A stretch of DNA of 64,000 bases from positions 85,956-149,955 of the forward strand of contig JAFRBX010000015.1 of assembly GCA_017404665.1 (NCBI GenBank), written 5' to 3'. The notes beneath the pieces were generated by a model. It was not told where the DNA came from. It searched no databases and saw only the letters and a list, made by a program, of their open reading frames with translations. The DNA is from Ruminococcus sp. (GTDB taxonomy: Bacteria; Bacillota; Clostridia; Oscillospirales; Acutalibacteraceae). The position numbers and the translations under genes were made by a program. Below are positions 7,886-16,539 of the stretch, one piece after another. How positions within the stretch are numbered: the first letter of the stretch is position 1; every line of letters begins with the position of its first letter.

Positions 7886-8241
7886 TTTCTCATATACTCC
7901 TCATACACCTGCTTGGTGAATTCATCCGGGTCGTAGGTGTCCTCAGCTAAAACGAAGTCTTTTCCGTTCAGCTTTTGGAGGAGTTTTTCATCATACTTTT
8001 TCGGTGTGCCGGCTTCTTTGCGGAGCACCGCTTTTTTGTATCTCGTGTAGCGGAGTTCACGCGCTGTGCGCATCAATCCGCGATCGGCTTTGCCGTAGTT
8101 GGACGATGGGGAGAATATCGCCTGCGCCATCGATGCGAATATGCCGCCGATGATCCGCAGCGACGCGCTGCCTCCCGACAGCATCGGTACCTCGCAGTCA
8201 AGATATTCACGCTCGCGTTCGGTGAGTCCAGCGCTCATCAT
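7852..8241 (-). CDS. Hypothetical protein of the hydrogenase regulatory cluster
   Basis: 129 residues that I cannot assign. It begins with a short conserved-looking segment (GLTEREREYLDCEVP), has a hydrophobic stretch around residues 25-45 and a basic C-terminus. The start overlaps the stop of the HydS-like gene by four bases (ATGA), so the two are translationally coupled and probably work together. The last roughly 11 residues, rich in Lys/Arg/Glu, are encoded by the right end of repeat copy 1, so the native C-terminus may have been replaced. Confidence 0.7.
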   Translation of the reverse strand: MMSAGLTEREREYLDCEVPMLSGGSASLRIIGGIFASMAQAIFSPSSNYGKADRGLMRTARELRYTRYKKAVLRKEAGTPKKYDEKLLQKLNGKDFVLAEDTYDPDEFTKQVYEEYMRKREKRTDKREQ

Positions 8242-9512
8242 AAATTCCCCAGCTGATCGTAGACGGACTGGATCTTCGCCTTGAGCTTATGGATACAGTC
8301 GGTCTCTTTGGCGTTGCCCTTGACGATATCCTCCGCCAGCGCGCGGCAGGTAGGAGCGCCGCAGGAGCCGCAGTCGAGTCCCGGCAGCGTCTTGCAAATC
8401 TCTTCCATCTTCTCCATCATATCCATCGCCTCGATGAGATCGTCGGACAGTCGGAAGCTTTCTGCATTGAAGGTCAGCTCGTTCTCCCACTTCATGCGAT
8501 CGATATCGTTGTCCTTCAAGTGGTTCAGCGATACGGGCAGATATTTGCGCAGATTCTGGATGCGCGCCTGTGCGACATAAGGGTTCTCCACCGCCAGTAC
8601 GCCGCCGACACAGCCGCCGGAGCAGGCGTTCAGCTCGATAAATTCGATGTCGTGGATATGTTCGTCCTCCAGCTCTTCGAGCACGCGGATCACGTTCTCT
8701 ATACCGTCGGCAGCTAAGTATTTGTTGCCCAGCATAGCAGCGGCTTCACCGCCGGACGTCGCCCAGCCGACGCCGATCAGACCCGACTGCGCGATCGGTT
8801 CGATGACCTTGAGCTTATCCATCTTGCCTGTCAGCTCGGGGTAGATCTGCGAGATCGCGATCGCGCCCGAAACAGCGCTCTTCTCGGAGCTGTTGGGGTT
8901 GTTGATCTCGGTGACCTTTGCGGGACAGGGTGTGATGAAGAATACGCCGATGTCTTCGTCGCTCACGCCGGTCATCTCGATGACCTCTCTGCGTGCCATA
9001 CGCGCGGCGACCTCCATAGGCGCCAGCAGCGGCAGGACGTTGTCGCAAAGCTCAGGGAAGCGTATCTTGATCAGGCGTACGACAGCAGGACACGCGGAGC
9101 TGATGATCGGCTTTTCGAGATTTCCCTCGCGGATCAGGTTCCGTGTTGCTTCACTGACCAGCTCGGCGGCGCGGCTGACCTCGTAGATGACGTCAAAGCC
9201 CATCGCCCGAAGCCCTGTCAGTACGATGTCGATATCGTTCAGGTTGTTGAACTGACCGAACAGCGCGGGAGCGGGGATGGCGACCTTGATTTTATACGGT
9301 TGTATTTCGTCGAGTGAGTTGGAGCGCGCGCGCTTCGCGTGATGCGGACAAATGCGGATGCACTCGCCGCAGTCGATGCACCTCTCAGAGAGGATGTGCG
9401 CCTTTCCGCCGCGTATGCGGATCGCCTCGGTGGGACAGCGCTTGAGACAGTTGGTGCAGCCGCAGCACAGCTCCGGATCCAGCTCGACAGAGTGGAAGTA
9501 TTTGTTGTTCAT
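8238..9512 (-). CDS. hydS: Putative sensory [FeFe]-hydrogenase (HydS-like)
   Basis: 424 residues. Two N-terminal 4Fe-4S clusters (CCGCTNCLKRCP, CIDCGECIRICP) precede an H-cluster domain with divergent motifs: SSACPAVV (C141) replaces TSCxPxW, TPCPAKV (C196) replaces MPCxxKK, and ACSGGC (C297, C301) forms the third. The C-terminus has a further cluster motif LDCGSCGAPTC. There is no PAS or phosphatase domain. This matches the H2-sensing type (groups C/D) described in Thermotoga, Thermoanaerobacter and Ruminococcus albus. It is flanked by RsbW-like and DRTGG genes, fitting a sensor that controls the bifurcating hydrogenase. Sensory function is inference from sequence class and neighbours. Confidence 0.9.
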   Translation of the reverse strand: MNNKYFHSVELDPELCCGCTNCLKRCPTEAIRIRGGKAHILSERCIDCGECIRICPHHAKRARSNSLDEIQPYKIKVAIPAPALFGQFNNLNDIDIVLTGLRAMGFDVIYEVSRAAELVSEATRNLIREGNLEKPIISSACPAVVRLIKIRFPELCDNVLPLLAPMEVAARMARREVIEMTGVSDEDIGVFFITPCPAKVTEINNPNSSEKSAVSGAIAISQIYPELTGKMDKLKVIEPIAQSGLIGVGWATSGGEAAAMLGNKYLAADGIENVIRVLEELEDEHIHDIEFIELNACSGGCVGGVLAVENPYVAQARIQNLRKYLPVSLNHLKDNDIDRMKWENELTFNAESFRLSDDLIEAMDMMEKMEEICKTLPGLDCGSCGAPTCRALAEDIVKGNAKETDCIHKLKAKIQSVYDQLGNL

Positions 9513-9550
9513 TTATTCTTACCTTGTGTGTTGGATAAAAGGATATGTTC

Positions 9551-9728
9551 AGATAACAGATAATAGATAACAGAGAACAGTTGCGGGAATGCCTGATGGC
9601 TTTTGGAATGGATATCGTCATATGATATATTACGCTTCTGAATAACGCTAAAGTTAATAAAGTCAGCTTTATTAATCGGGTGTCCCCGTCCTTCACTTTT
9701 ATCTGTTCTCTTTTCTCTGTTATCTTTT
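9551..9728. repeat. GATAACAG-family inverted-repeat element, copy 2
   Basis: AGATAACAGATAATAGATAA at the left and the inverse (TTATCTGTTCTC...CTGTTATCTTT) at the right bound about 178 bases. The core has GCCTGATGGCTTTTGGA and ATCGGGTGTCCCCG, shared with copies 3 and 4. The right end begins two or three bases after the stop codon of the 9731 gene. It separates that gene from hydS within the same transcription direction. Confidence 0.75.
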
Positions 9729-9730
9729 AA

Positions 9731-10159
9731 TCATGATTCCGCGACGCGGACGGTCAAATATAAGTCCGTACCTTTGCCGATTACGGTTTCGATGCGCATG
9801 TCGTCGGTATACTTTTTGATGTTCGGCAGACCCATTCCGGCGCCGAAGCCGAGGCTGCGCACGTTGTCGGGCGCGGTGGAAAAGCCTTCCTGCATCGCTT
9901 TGTCAACATCGGGGATGCCGGGACCGTGGTCGGACAGCAGGATATCCACATGGTCCGGGTAGATATCTACGTCAACAAAGCCTCCGTCGGCATGGATTAC
10001 CATGTTGATCTCCGCCTCATACATGGCGATGGCGACCCGTCTGATCGCGTCGGAGTTATAGCCCAGCGCTTTCAGGCGCTTTTTGACGGAGCCGGAAGCC
10101 TCGCCCGCGCGGGTGAAATCCTCGGCATTGACGTCATAGTGAAGATGGATACTGCTCAT
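9731..10159 (-). CDS. RsbW-like serine-protein kinase / anti-sigma type ATPase
   Basis: 142 residues of the GHKL ATPase fold without a histidine phosphoacceptor. Visible motifs are the N-box region (AMYEAEINMVIHADGG), G1 (LSDHGPGIPD) and G2 (FGAGMGLPNIKKYTDDM). It resembles anti-sigma-factor/serine kinases of partner-switching modules. The start overlaps the second DRTGG gene by four bases and AGGAGG lies upstream. Its partner is not obvious here; within the sensory hydrogenase cluster it may pass on the H2 signal. Confidence 0.87.
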   Translation of the reverse strand: MSSIHLHYDVNAEDFTRAGEASGSVKKRLKALGYNSDAIRRVAIAMYEAEINMVIHADGGFVDVDIYPDHVDILLSDHGPGIPDVDKAMQEGFSTAPDNVRSLGFGAGMGLPNIKKYTDDMRIETVIGKGTDLYLTVRVAES

Positions 10160-10503
10160 ACCGCGGTACCTCCTGAGAGTCCGCCCTCATACAGCTTGCC
10201 GCAGGCGGTGAACATCCTGAAGCGCGTTTTGATCAGGGTGATGTCGCGCTGTTCGGCAAGGTCGATGATGCCCTGATCGGGCATTTTCCCGCGCACAAAG
10301 ACGATGCACGCCATGTCCATCATTTCGGCGGTGCGCACGACCTGCGGATTCACAAGTCCGGTCAGCAGGACGCTCTGATCCTTGACGAACGCCAGAACGT
10401 CGCTCATCATGTCGGAGCCGCAGGCGGTCTTGATCTCGGTGTTGAGGTCGCCCTCACAGATGACTTCGCCCTCTAAAATGTCAATAATGTCCTTAACTAC
10501 CAT
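10156..10503 (-). CDS. DRTGG domain protein (second copy)
   Basis: 115 residues, single-domain relative of the 7408 protein (MVVKDIIDILEGEVICEGD..., ACGSDMMSDVLAF, DMACIVFVRGK). The ATG at 10503 is chosen because AAAGGA lies nine bases upstream; a start 18 bases earlier would overlap that site. First gene of the regulatory group, with a predicted promoter about 85 bases upstream and a four-base overlap with the RsbW-like gene. Confidence 0.8.
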   Translation of the reverse strand: MVVKDIIDILEGEVICEGDLNTEIKTACGSDMMSDVLAFVKDQSVLLTGLVNPQVVRTAEMMDMACIVFVRGKMPDQGIIDLAEQRDITLIKTRFRMFTACGKLYEGGLSGGTAV

Positions 10504-10587
10504 GGTCTTCCATCCTTTCAAGATGTTTCGATTTGTTTATTATGATTCTGAATAAGAATTATCAATAGTAATTCCATATACATATTC

Positions 10588-10616
10588 ATGATACCATAGA
10601 ATTCGGAGAAAAACAA
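10588..10616 (-). promoter_or_regulatory. Predicted promoter of the hydrogenase regulatory genes
   Basis: Minus-strand TTGTTT (complement of 10611-10616) and TATCAT (complement of 10588-10593) with a 17-base spacer, 85 bases before the DRTGG start. Confidence 0.45.
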
Positions 10617-10662
10617 CAGGACAAAGTTAGCAAAAAGATGGCATAGAAGTTGTGAAAAACGC

Positions 10663-10803
10663 TGAATGAGTGATTAGTGGTAAGTGATTAGCGGTCAGTT
10701 AGGGGTGGGCTTCGCCCACACCTGAATTAATATTAATCGGAGCGTACGCTTGCGTCACGCGACCCGCTATACTAACCACTGGTCACTTGTCACTGATCAC
10801 TAA
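10663..10803. repeat. Inverted-repeat element with GTGATTAG/CTGATCAC ends
   Basis: About 140 bases bounded by imperfect inverted repeats (GTGATTAGTGGTAAGTGATT on the left, the inverse of TTAGTGATCAGTGACAAGTG on the right). The interior holds a GTGGGC/GCCCAC hairpin and CACCTGAAT, the latter shared with repeat copy 1. It fills most of the nrdG to DRTGG spacer. No coding potential is visible. Confidence 0.6.
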
Positions 10804-10835
10804 ATAAGAGCGCCGGATGCTCCGACGCTCTTTTC
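10804..10835. terminator. Hairpin terminator between nrdG and the DRTGG gene
   Basis: AAGAGCG and CGCTCTT form a stem with an inner GGA/TCC pairing, followed by TTTT on the plus strand and flanked by an A-rich stretch on the other side. It may stop nrdDG readthrough. Confidence 0.55.
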
Positions 10836-10867
10836 AATGGTTTCTGTTTTTTGGTTGTCATTTTTAT

Positions 10868-10919
10868 GATTGTCATTGCGAAGCTCTTGAACACGCGTGT
10901 TCAAGAGCAGTGGCAATCT
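10868..10919. repeat. Long near-perfect hairpin (GATTGTCATTGCGAAG type)
   Basis: GATTGYCAYTGC...CTCTTGAACACG pairs with CGTGTTCAAGAGCAGTGGCA over about 24 bases with a small GAA bulge. It starts eight bases after the nrdG stop. This form resembles palindromic repeats widespread in gut Firmicutes. It could stabilise the nrdDG 3' end. Confidence 0.6.
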
Positions 10920-10926
10920 CAACCGA

Positions 10927-11448
10927 TCAATTATACTCTGACAGTACCGCCTTGCCATCCTTTAAAGATCGAGGCGCGTCGAGGATACGCTGGTTGCGGC
11001 TGCCGCGGAAGTGGAGCATCAGGCTCATTTCTTCTTCAATGAACGGTCCGTCCACCAGCCAGTCGCATTGTTCTAAAAGCTCACGATATTCCGGATGCTC
11101 GGTGAATTGCGACCAAAGTCTCTCAAAGGTATAGCCCGTATAGCAGAACACATTCAGTCCCATGGCGTGCGCCCTCTTTGCCAGCACGGTCAAAGCCTCC
11201 GCCTGACAGAACGGCTCTCCGCCGGAAAGGGTGATGCCCTTGAGCAGGGGATCCTTCGCGGCTTCCTCGAGCACGCGTTCGACGCTGCTTTCATAGCCGC
11301 CGTCAAAGTCCCATGTGTGTTCGTTGTGACAGCCCTTGCAGTGGTGCGGACAGCCCTGCACGAAAACCGTCATGCGGATGCCGGGACCGTCCACGATGCT
11401 TTCTCGCACAACGCCGGCTAAGCGCAGGGGTGTTTTGGTTTCGGACAT
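10927..11448 (-). CDS. nrdG: Anaerobic ribonucleotide reductase activating protein NrdG
   Basis: 173-residue radical SAM enzyme that generates the glycyl radical on NrdD. The 4Fe-4S motif is in FVQGCPHHCKGCHNEHTWD (CxxxCxxC), followed by the SAM-binding GGEPF. The start at 11448 has AGGAG seven bases upstream; the longer frame has no better site. It follows nrdD by 87 bases on the same strand, forming the standard nrdDG pair. Confidence 0.95.
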   Translation of the reverse strand: MSETKTPLRLAGVVRESIVDGPGIRMTVFVQGCPHHCKGCHNEHTWDFDGGYESSVERVLEEAAKDPLLKGITLSGGEPFCQAEALTVLAKRAHAMGLNVFCYTGYTFERLWSQFTEHPEYRELLEQCDWLVDGPFIEEEMSLMLHFRGSRNQRILDAPRSLKDGKAVLSEYN

Positions 11449-11535
11449 AGATTTGCTCCTTGGTTTGATAGACAGACAGCAGGGCGGGGCTTGCACCCGC
11501 CCTGCATCAATGTTAAAGTTGATTGGTGATAAGGT

Positions 11536-13890
11536 TTAGATCGCTTCTAATATGCTTTCCTCGGCACTGCCCAAGCTGTGCTTGACTCTGTCCTTGACCT
11601 CCGCCTTTTTGGCGTTGTTGAAGCGGTCCAGTGTGCCGACAAGGTAGCCGGTGATGCGGCGGATGCGCTCGACCTGCATGCCGTTCTTAACGATCTTGCG
11701 TCCGCACTTGGGGCAGTAGTCGCCGATGATGCCGGTGTAGCCGCATACGGGGTCGCGGTCGACGGGATGGTTGATCGAGCCGTAGCCGATGCCCTCCTCC
11801 TTCATGCAGCGAACGACCTGCTCGAATGCTTCGAGGTTCTCAGTGGGATCGCCGTCGAGCTCGATGTAGGAGATATGACCGGCGTTGGTCAGCGCGTGGT
11901 AGGGAGCCTCGAGCTTGATCTTATCGAAAGCGTTGATGGGGAAGTATACGGGAACGTGGAAGGAGTTGGTGTAGTATTCGCGGTCGGTCACGCCCTTGAT
12001 CACGCCGAAGCGCTCTTTGTCGATGCGGACAAAGCGTCCGGACAGACCCTCTGCGGGAGTGGCAAGACAGGTGAAGTTCAGACCTGTCTCTTCACCCTTC
12101 TTATCGAGCTTTTTGCGCATGAAGCTGACGATCTCCAGACCCAGACGCTGGGCTTCTTCAGATTCGCCGTGATGCTTGCCGATCAGGGCTACCAGTGTTT
12201 CCGCCAGACCGATGAAGCCGATACTGAGGGTGCCGTGCTTGAGCACTTCTCGCACCTCGTCGTCGATACTGAGCTTGTCGGAGTCGATCCATACGCCCTG
12301 ACCCATCAGGAAAGGATAGTTGCGCACGTGCTTCTGGCACTGGATCTCGAAGCGCTCTAGGATCTGGTCGATGCAAAGGTCGAGCATGCGGTCGAGCTGC
12401 TCAAAGAAGAAGTCGATGTTTTTGTTACTAAGGATCGCAAGTCTCGGCAGATTGATGGAGGTGAAGCTCAGGTTGCCTCTGCCGTAGGTAATCTCGCGGG
12501 AGGGATCGTGGCGGTTGCCGATGACGCGGGTACGGCAGCCCATATAGGCAACCTCGGTCTCGGGATGACCTTCTTTATAGTATGCGAGGTTATAGGGCGC
12601 ATCGATGAAGGCATAGTTGGGGAAGAGGCGCTTCGCCGAAACGCGGAAAGAGAGCTTGAAGAGGTCGTAGTTGGGATCGCCGGGGTTGTAGTTGACGCCC
12701 TCTTTTACCTTGAAGATGTGGACGGGGAAGATGGGAGTCTCGCCGTTGCCCAGACCCTTTTCGGTAGCGAGCAGGATGTTTTTGATGACCATACGACCCT
12801 CGGGAGAGGTGTCGGTACCGTAGTTGATGGAGGAGAAGGGTACCTGAGCGCCTGCGCGGGAGTGCATGGTGTTGAGGTTGTGGACGACAGCTTCCATCGC
12901 CTGGAAGGTAGCGCGGTCGGTCTCTGTAAGTGCATGCTTTTTGGCAAAGCGCTGCAGCTTGCCGGCAATCTTCTCACCGTATTTTTCGGTCAGGAGCTCG
13001 AGCTCTTTCGCATCATATTCCGCGGCGGCTTCGAGCTTTGCCATCTCGCCGGTAGCGGCTTCTGCGGCAGCGCAGATCGCCTCGATGCTCTCTTTGGCGT
13101 TCTCGTCGTCAGCGAGCAGCTCCGCGCCTCTGGAAAGGTTCGCGCGGTAGCGCTTGTTATAGGTCTTGATGACGCCGGGCGCCATGCTGTAGTCGAAGTT
13201 CGGTACGGACTGACCGCCGTGCTGGTCGTTCTGGTTAGACTGGATCGCGATGCAGGCTAATGCGCCGTAGGTGGAAATATCGTTGGGCTCGCGGATAAAG
13301 CCGTGACCGGTGGAGAAGCCGCCTTTGAACAGCTTCAGGAGATCGATCTGGCAGCAGGTGGTGGTCAGGGTCAGAAAATCGAGATCGTGGATATGGATGT
13401 CTCCCTCGCGGTGCGCTTTAGCGAACTTCGGGTTGAGGACGTACATCTGGTAGAATTCCTTCGCGCCCTCTGAGCCGTATTTGAGCATGGTGCCCATCGC
13501 GGTATCGCCGTCGATGTTGGCGTTCTCGCGCTTGACGTCGTTATCCTTCGCGGATTTGAAGGTCAGGTCTTCATAGACCTTCATCAGCTTGGTGTTCATC
13601 TCGCGGACACGGGTGCGCTCCGCGCGGTAAAGGATGAATTCCTTCGCGGTTCTGGCGTGACCGTTCTCGATCAGGATCTTCTCGACGGTATCCTGTACGT
13701 GCTCGACGGTGGGGGCTTCGTTTTCCTCCGCTTCGAGGTATTCGATTACCTTGTTGGCAAGCGCTTCGGCACTGTCATAATCGTTGCCGCCGATGGCGTG
13801 AGCCGCCTTGAAAATCGCTTGGGTGATCTTTTCCTTGTCGAAAGTTACCGCGCGTCCGTCGCGCTTTAAAATCTTCTTAATCTTGCTCAT
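11536..13890 (-). CDS. nrdD: Anaerobic ribonucleoside-triphosphate reductase NrdD
   Basis: 784-residue class III ribonucleotide reductase reducing NTPs to dNTPs without oxygen. An N-terminal ATP-cone (residues 4-95, KKILKRDGRAVTFDKEKI) is the allosteric dATP/ATP site. The large barrel holds the active-site region and DPSREITYGRGN. The C-terminal zinc site has CGYTGIIGDYCPKCGRK, and the glycyl-radical motif RRITGYL places the radical Gly at about 748. Tandem NrdR boxes lie about 230 bases upstream, so NrdR control is expected. Confidence 0.98.
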   Translation of the reverse strand: MSKIKKILKRDGRAVTFDKEKITQAIFKAAHAIGGNDYDSAEALANKVIEYLEAEENEAPTVEHVQDTVEKILIENGHARTAKEFILYRAERTRVREMNTKLMKVYEDLTFKSAKDNDVKRENANIDGDTAMGTMLKYGSEGAKEFYQMYVLNPKFAKAHREGDIHIHDLDFLTLTTTCCQIDLLKLFKGGFSTGHGFIREPNDISTYGALACIAIQSNQNDQHGGQSVPNFDYSMAPGVIKTYNKRYRANLSRGAELLADDENAKESIEAICAAAEAATGEMAKLEAAAEYDAKELELLTEKYGEKIAGKLQRFAKKHALTETDRATFQAMEAVVHNLNTMHSRAGAQVPFSSINYGTDTSPEGRMVIKNILLATEKGLGNGETPIFPVHIFKVKEGVNYNPGDPNYDLFKLSFRVSAKRLFPNYAFIDAPYNLAYYKEGHPETEVAYMGCRTRVIGNRHDPSREITYGRGNLSFTSINLPRLAILSNKNIDFFFEQLDRMLDLCIDQILERFEIQCQKHVRNYPFLMGQGVWIDSDKLSIDDEVREVLKHGTLSIGFIGLAETLVALIGKHHGESEEAQRLGLEIVSFMRKKLDKKGEETGLNFTCLATPAEGLSGRFVRIDKERFGVIKGVTDREYYTNSFHVPVYFPINAFDKIKLEAPYHALTNAGHISYIELDGDPTENLEAFEQVVRCMKEEGIGYGSINHPVDRDPVCGYTGIIGDYCPKCGRKIVKNGMQVERIRRITGYLVGTLDRFNNAKKAEVKDRVKHSLGSAEESILEAI

Positions 13891-14115
13891 GTTAACTCAT
13901 ACGCTCCTTCAGTTTTGCATTTTGGTTTCGGTGGTGTTTTCGGCTGTAATACTTTTGTTACAAAAAGCATGCCCGTCGCTATATCTTGTGCACAGGGCGA
14001 AATCCTGTCATAATATAGCAGATTGGACGCTCGAAATCAATCGGTATTTTACACGAGAAAAAAATATTTCTTTGGTGATTTTGATAAGAAAAATAAAATT
14101 GATGTCTTTAAAAGA

Positions 14116-14165
14116 ATTATAACAATTTATTGTGAAGCAAAAAGGGTACACCACAATATATTGTG
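14116..14165 (-). promoter_or_regulatory. Tandem NrdR boxes with overlapping nrdD promoter
   Basis: Box 1 is the perfect palindrome CACAATATATTGTG (14152-14165). Box 2 is AACAATTTATTGTG (14121-14134). Their centres are 31 bases apart, three helical turns, the spacing typical of NrdR sites. A minus-strand -10 TATAAT (complement of 14116-14121) abuts box 2, so bound NrdR would block RNA polymerase. Confidence 0.88.
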
Positions 14166-14221
14166 TTCTGTTTCATTCTTGTAACAATCGGTAAAAACCG
14201 TGTCATTGTTAATTTGATAAA

Positions 14222-14250
14222 AGAAAAACCGCCCTCAAGTGAGAGCGGAT
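14222..14250 (-). terminator. Terminator after the 14276 membrane protein gene
   Basis: On the minus strand CCGCTCTC-ACTT-GAGGGCGG forms an eight-pair stem (one G-T) followed by TTTTTCTTTT. It insulates the NrdR-controlled promoter from upstream transcription. Confidence 0.85.
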
Positions 14251-14275
14251 CGTTGCCGGATCAAAATAAAGCAAA

Positions 14276-14605
14276 TTACCACGGATTGCCGGCAATAGCG
14301 GAAATGGCATTTGATACACGGGAGAATGCAACGGTCAAATACAAAATCGCAAGTGCAAAGCCTATTAGTGTAAGGCTGGAGAGGATCGCTCCGGCAAGAC
14401 CGAGTCTGTTATTTTCTTTGAGCTTTTTGCGTGAGTTGATTCCCAGTATCAGTCCGGCAATTCCTGCAATCAGGGCGACCGATTCGCACCAAAGGAAGCA
14501 GTTTATCGTTAAAAACACGGGCAGGTGCAGAAGCAATCCTGTTATCCCCAGAACGAAGGACTCTTTCCCTTGTCTGGAATAGTTTTGATGCAGCATGTCG
14601 TTCAT
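14276..14605 (-). CDS. Small two-to-three helix membrane protein (DUF4190-like)
   Basis: 109 residues with three hydrophobic segments (about 18-38, 41-57 and 73-92), a basic loop NSRKKLKENN between the second and third, and a short soluble N-terminus. The pattern of a glycine-rich membrane hairpin, LGLAGAILS and a third helix resembles DUF4190-type proteins. Function unknown. Single gene with its own terminator. Confidence 0.7.
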   Translation of the reverse strand: MNDMLHQNYSRQGKESFVLGITGLLLHLPVFLTINCFLWCESVALIAGIAGLILGINSRKKLKENNRLGLAGAILSSLTLIGFALAILYLTVAFSRVSNAISAIAGNPW

Positions 14606-14696
14606 GATGATGCTCCTTATTATATATATAGCTCTATTATACGGATATCTGTGATAATTGCAAGAAAAACCGTGACATTGTAGATTTGTATGGAGA

Positions 14697-14729
14697 AAAA
14701 CGCTCCCGAGAGAATCGGGAGCGTTGCGA
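14697..14729 (-). terminator. Terminator after putP
   Basis: The perfect stem CGCTCCCGA / TCGGGAGCG at 14701-14724 is followed on the minus strand by TTTTTCTCC. It ends the putP transcript. Confidence 0.85.
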
Positions 14730-14744
14730 TAAACAGAGTATGTT

Positions 14745-16289
14745 TTATATTTCTACGGTCTTGACCTTATCGAACTCGTCGGTGATCTCCTTGGACGGAG
14801 CCTTGGTGATCAGGGTCACGACGACCGCGACGATCAGCGCCAGACCGAAGCCGAGTACCAGAGAGTACAGACCGGTCTTAGCGTACAGGGTCTCGCCGCC
14901 GAAGGGGATGTAGTCCCACAGGATAACGGTCGCGAAGCCTGTCACCATACCCGCGATAGCGCCGGGCAGGTTAAAGCGCTTCCAGAACAGACTCAGCAGA
15001 ATGATCGGACCGAAGGCGGCGCCGAAGCCCGCCCACGCGTCGGAAACCAGACCCATGACGGAACTGTTCGGATCGAGCGCGATCACAAAAGCGATGACAG
15101 CGACTGCAACAACGGCGATCCTGCCGACGTTCAGCGCGTTCTTCTCAGAAGCTTTCTTGTTGATAACGCCCTTATACATGTCCTCGGATACCGCGGATGC
15201 GGTGACCAGCAGCTGGCTGTCAGCCGTGCTCATGATTGCTGCAAGGATACCGCAGAGGAATACGCCGCCGATGAACACGAGGATGAAGTTGCCGTCGAAG
15301 ATCTGCTGGATGGTCTTGATAAAGACGACCTCAGACTTGCCGCTCGCGACGAGATCTTCGCTCAGGAAGCCTCTTGCTACCAGACCGAGGAAGGACGCGG
15401 CGCCCAGTGACAGGATGACCCATACGATAGCGATAACGCGGCTCTTCTTGACCTCTTTGTCGCTCTTGATCGCCATGAAGCGGACAAGGATATGGGGCAT
15501 GCCGAAGTAACCCAGCGCCCAGCCAAGGTTACTGATGATGGATACAGCGGTGATGTTTTTGCCCTCGCCGTCTTTCATCAGGCTCAAGAATCCTGCGGGA
15601 TCGGTAACGCCCTTTGCGCCCAGTGCGCCGGTCAGGTCGCCGCTGATGCCGATGTAGGCGATGATCGGCACCGCTAAGATAGCGACCAGCATGAGCAAGC
15701 CCTGGATAAAGTCTGTGTAGCAGACCGCCTTGAAGCCGCCCAGCAGGGTGTAGACCAGGATAACGACAGCTGCGACGATCAGACCGACCATGTAGGCGGT
15801 CTTGTCCTCAGCGCCGGTGCCGAATACGTTCGCGAAGAGCTTTGCGCCCGAAGCAAAGGCGGAGGCGGTGTAGACCGCAAAGAACACGATGACGATGATG
15901 GATGATACGAGCTTTAAGACGCCCTTCTTGTCGTGGAAGCGGTTTTCAAAGAAGCTCGGGATGGTCAGCGAGTTGTTCGCGACGATGGTGTACTTTCTGA
16001 GTCTGCGCGCGACAAGGAACCAGTTGAGCACGGTGCCGATCAAAAGACCGATCGCGATCCAGACCTCTCCGGTTCCGGCGACATAAATCGCGCCGGGTAG
16101 GCCCATCAGCAGCCAGCCGCTCATATCGGACGCTTGCGCAGACAGCGCCGCTGTCCAGGAGCCGAGTCCTCTGCCGCCGAGGAAGTAGTCCTCGTTGTTG
16201 CTTTGCTTCGAGTTCAATGCGCCGATGAGGATCATCATGCCCATGTAGACGACAAACGCAACGAGGATGATAATGGTGTTGGTTGACAT
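14745..16289 (-). CDS. putP: Sodium/proline symporter PutP
   Basis: 514-residue sodium:solute symporter (SSS family) with about 13 membrane helices. The family signature is clear: NNEDYFLGGRGLGSWTAALSAQASDMSGWLLMGLPG near the N-terminus and the GGFKAVCYTDFIQG motif mid-protein. It imports proline (possibly related solutes) driven by sodium. GGAGGG precedes the ATG. It is monocistronic between its own promoter and terminator. Confidence 0.94.
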   Translation of the reverse strand: MSTNTIIILVAFVVYMGMMILIGALNSKQSNNEDYFLGGRGLGSWTAALSAQASDMSGWLLMGLPGAIYVAGTGEVWIAIGLLIGTVLNWFLVARRLRKYTIVANNSLTIPSFFENRFHDKKGVLKLVSSIIVIVFFAVYTASAFASGAKLFANVFGTGAEDKTAYMVGLIVAAVVILVYTLLGGFKAVCYTDFIQGLLMLVAILAVPIIAYIGISGDLTGALGAKGVTDPAGFLSLMKDGEGKNITAVSIISNLGWALGYFGMPHILVRFMAIKSDKEVKKSRVIAIVWVILSLGAASFLGLVARGFLSEDLVASGKSEVVFIKTIQQIFDGNFILVFIGGVFLCGILAAIMSTADSQLLVTASAVSEDMYKGVINKKASEKNALNVGRIAVVAVAVIAFVIALDPNSSVMGLVSDAWAGFGAAFGPIILLSLFWKRFNLPGAIAGMVTGFATVILWDYIPFGGETLYAKTGLYSLVLGFGLALIVAVVVTLITKAPSKEITDEFDKVKTVEI

Positions 16290-16351
16290 TCTTTTCCCTC
16301 CAAAATTCTATATTAGAATTATCTATCGCGTTATTTCCGCAATACCCATAT

Positions 16352-16380
16352 ATTTTAGCACATTAAAACATGAAACGCAA
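16352..16380 (-). promoter_or_regulatory. Predicted putP promoter
   Basis: Minus-strand TTGCGT (complement of 16375-16380) and TAAAAT (complement of 16352-16357) with a 17-base spacer, 63 bases before putP. The rest of the 16290-16600 spacer is AT-rich with no other structure I can name apart from the plus-strand promoter at 16540. Confidence 0.5.
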
Positions 16381-16539
16381 TACAGAACAAAGTATAGACC
16401 AAATATAATACAGAAAACGTTAATTAATGAAACTTTACTGATAAACTCAAAGAAAATATACTAAACTAAATAATAGACTAAAATAGTGACTGAAAAATTT
16501 ATTCATTCGAATGCATGTATTTCGATAAGCCTTTGCCGC

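Noticed and set aside
9241-9600. Possible frameshifted gene upstream of hydS
   Set aside because: The frame only reads through repeat copy 2; hydS has its own start with both ferredoxin clusters intact.
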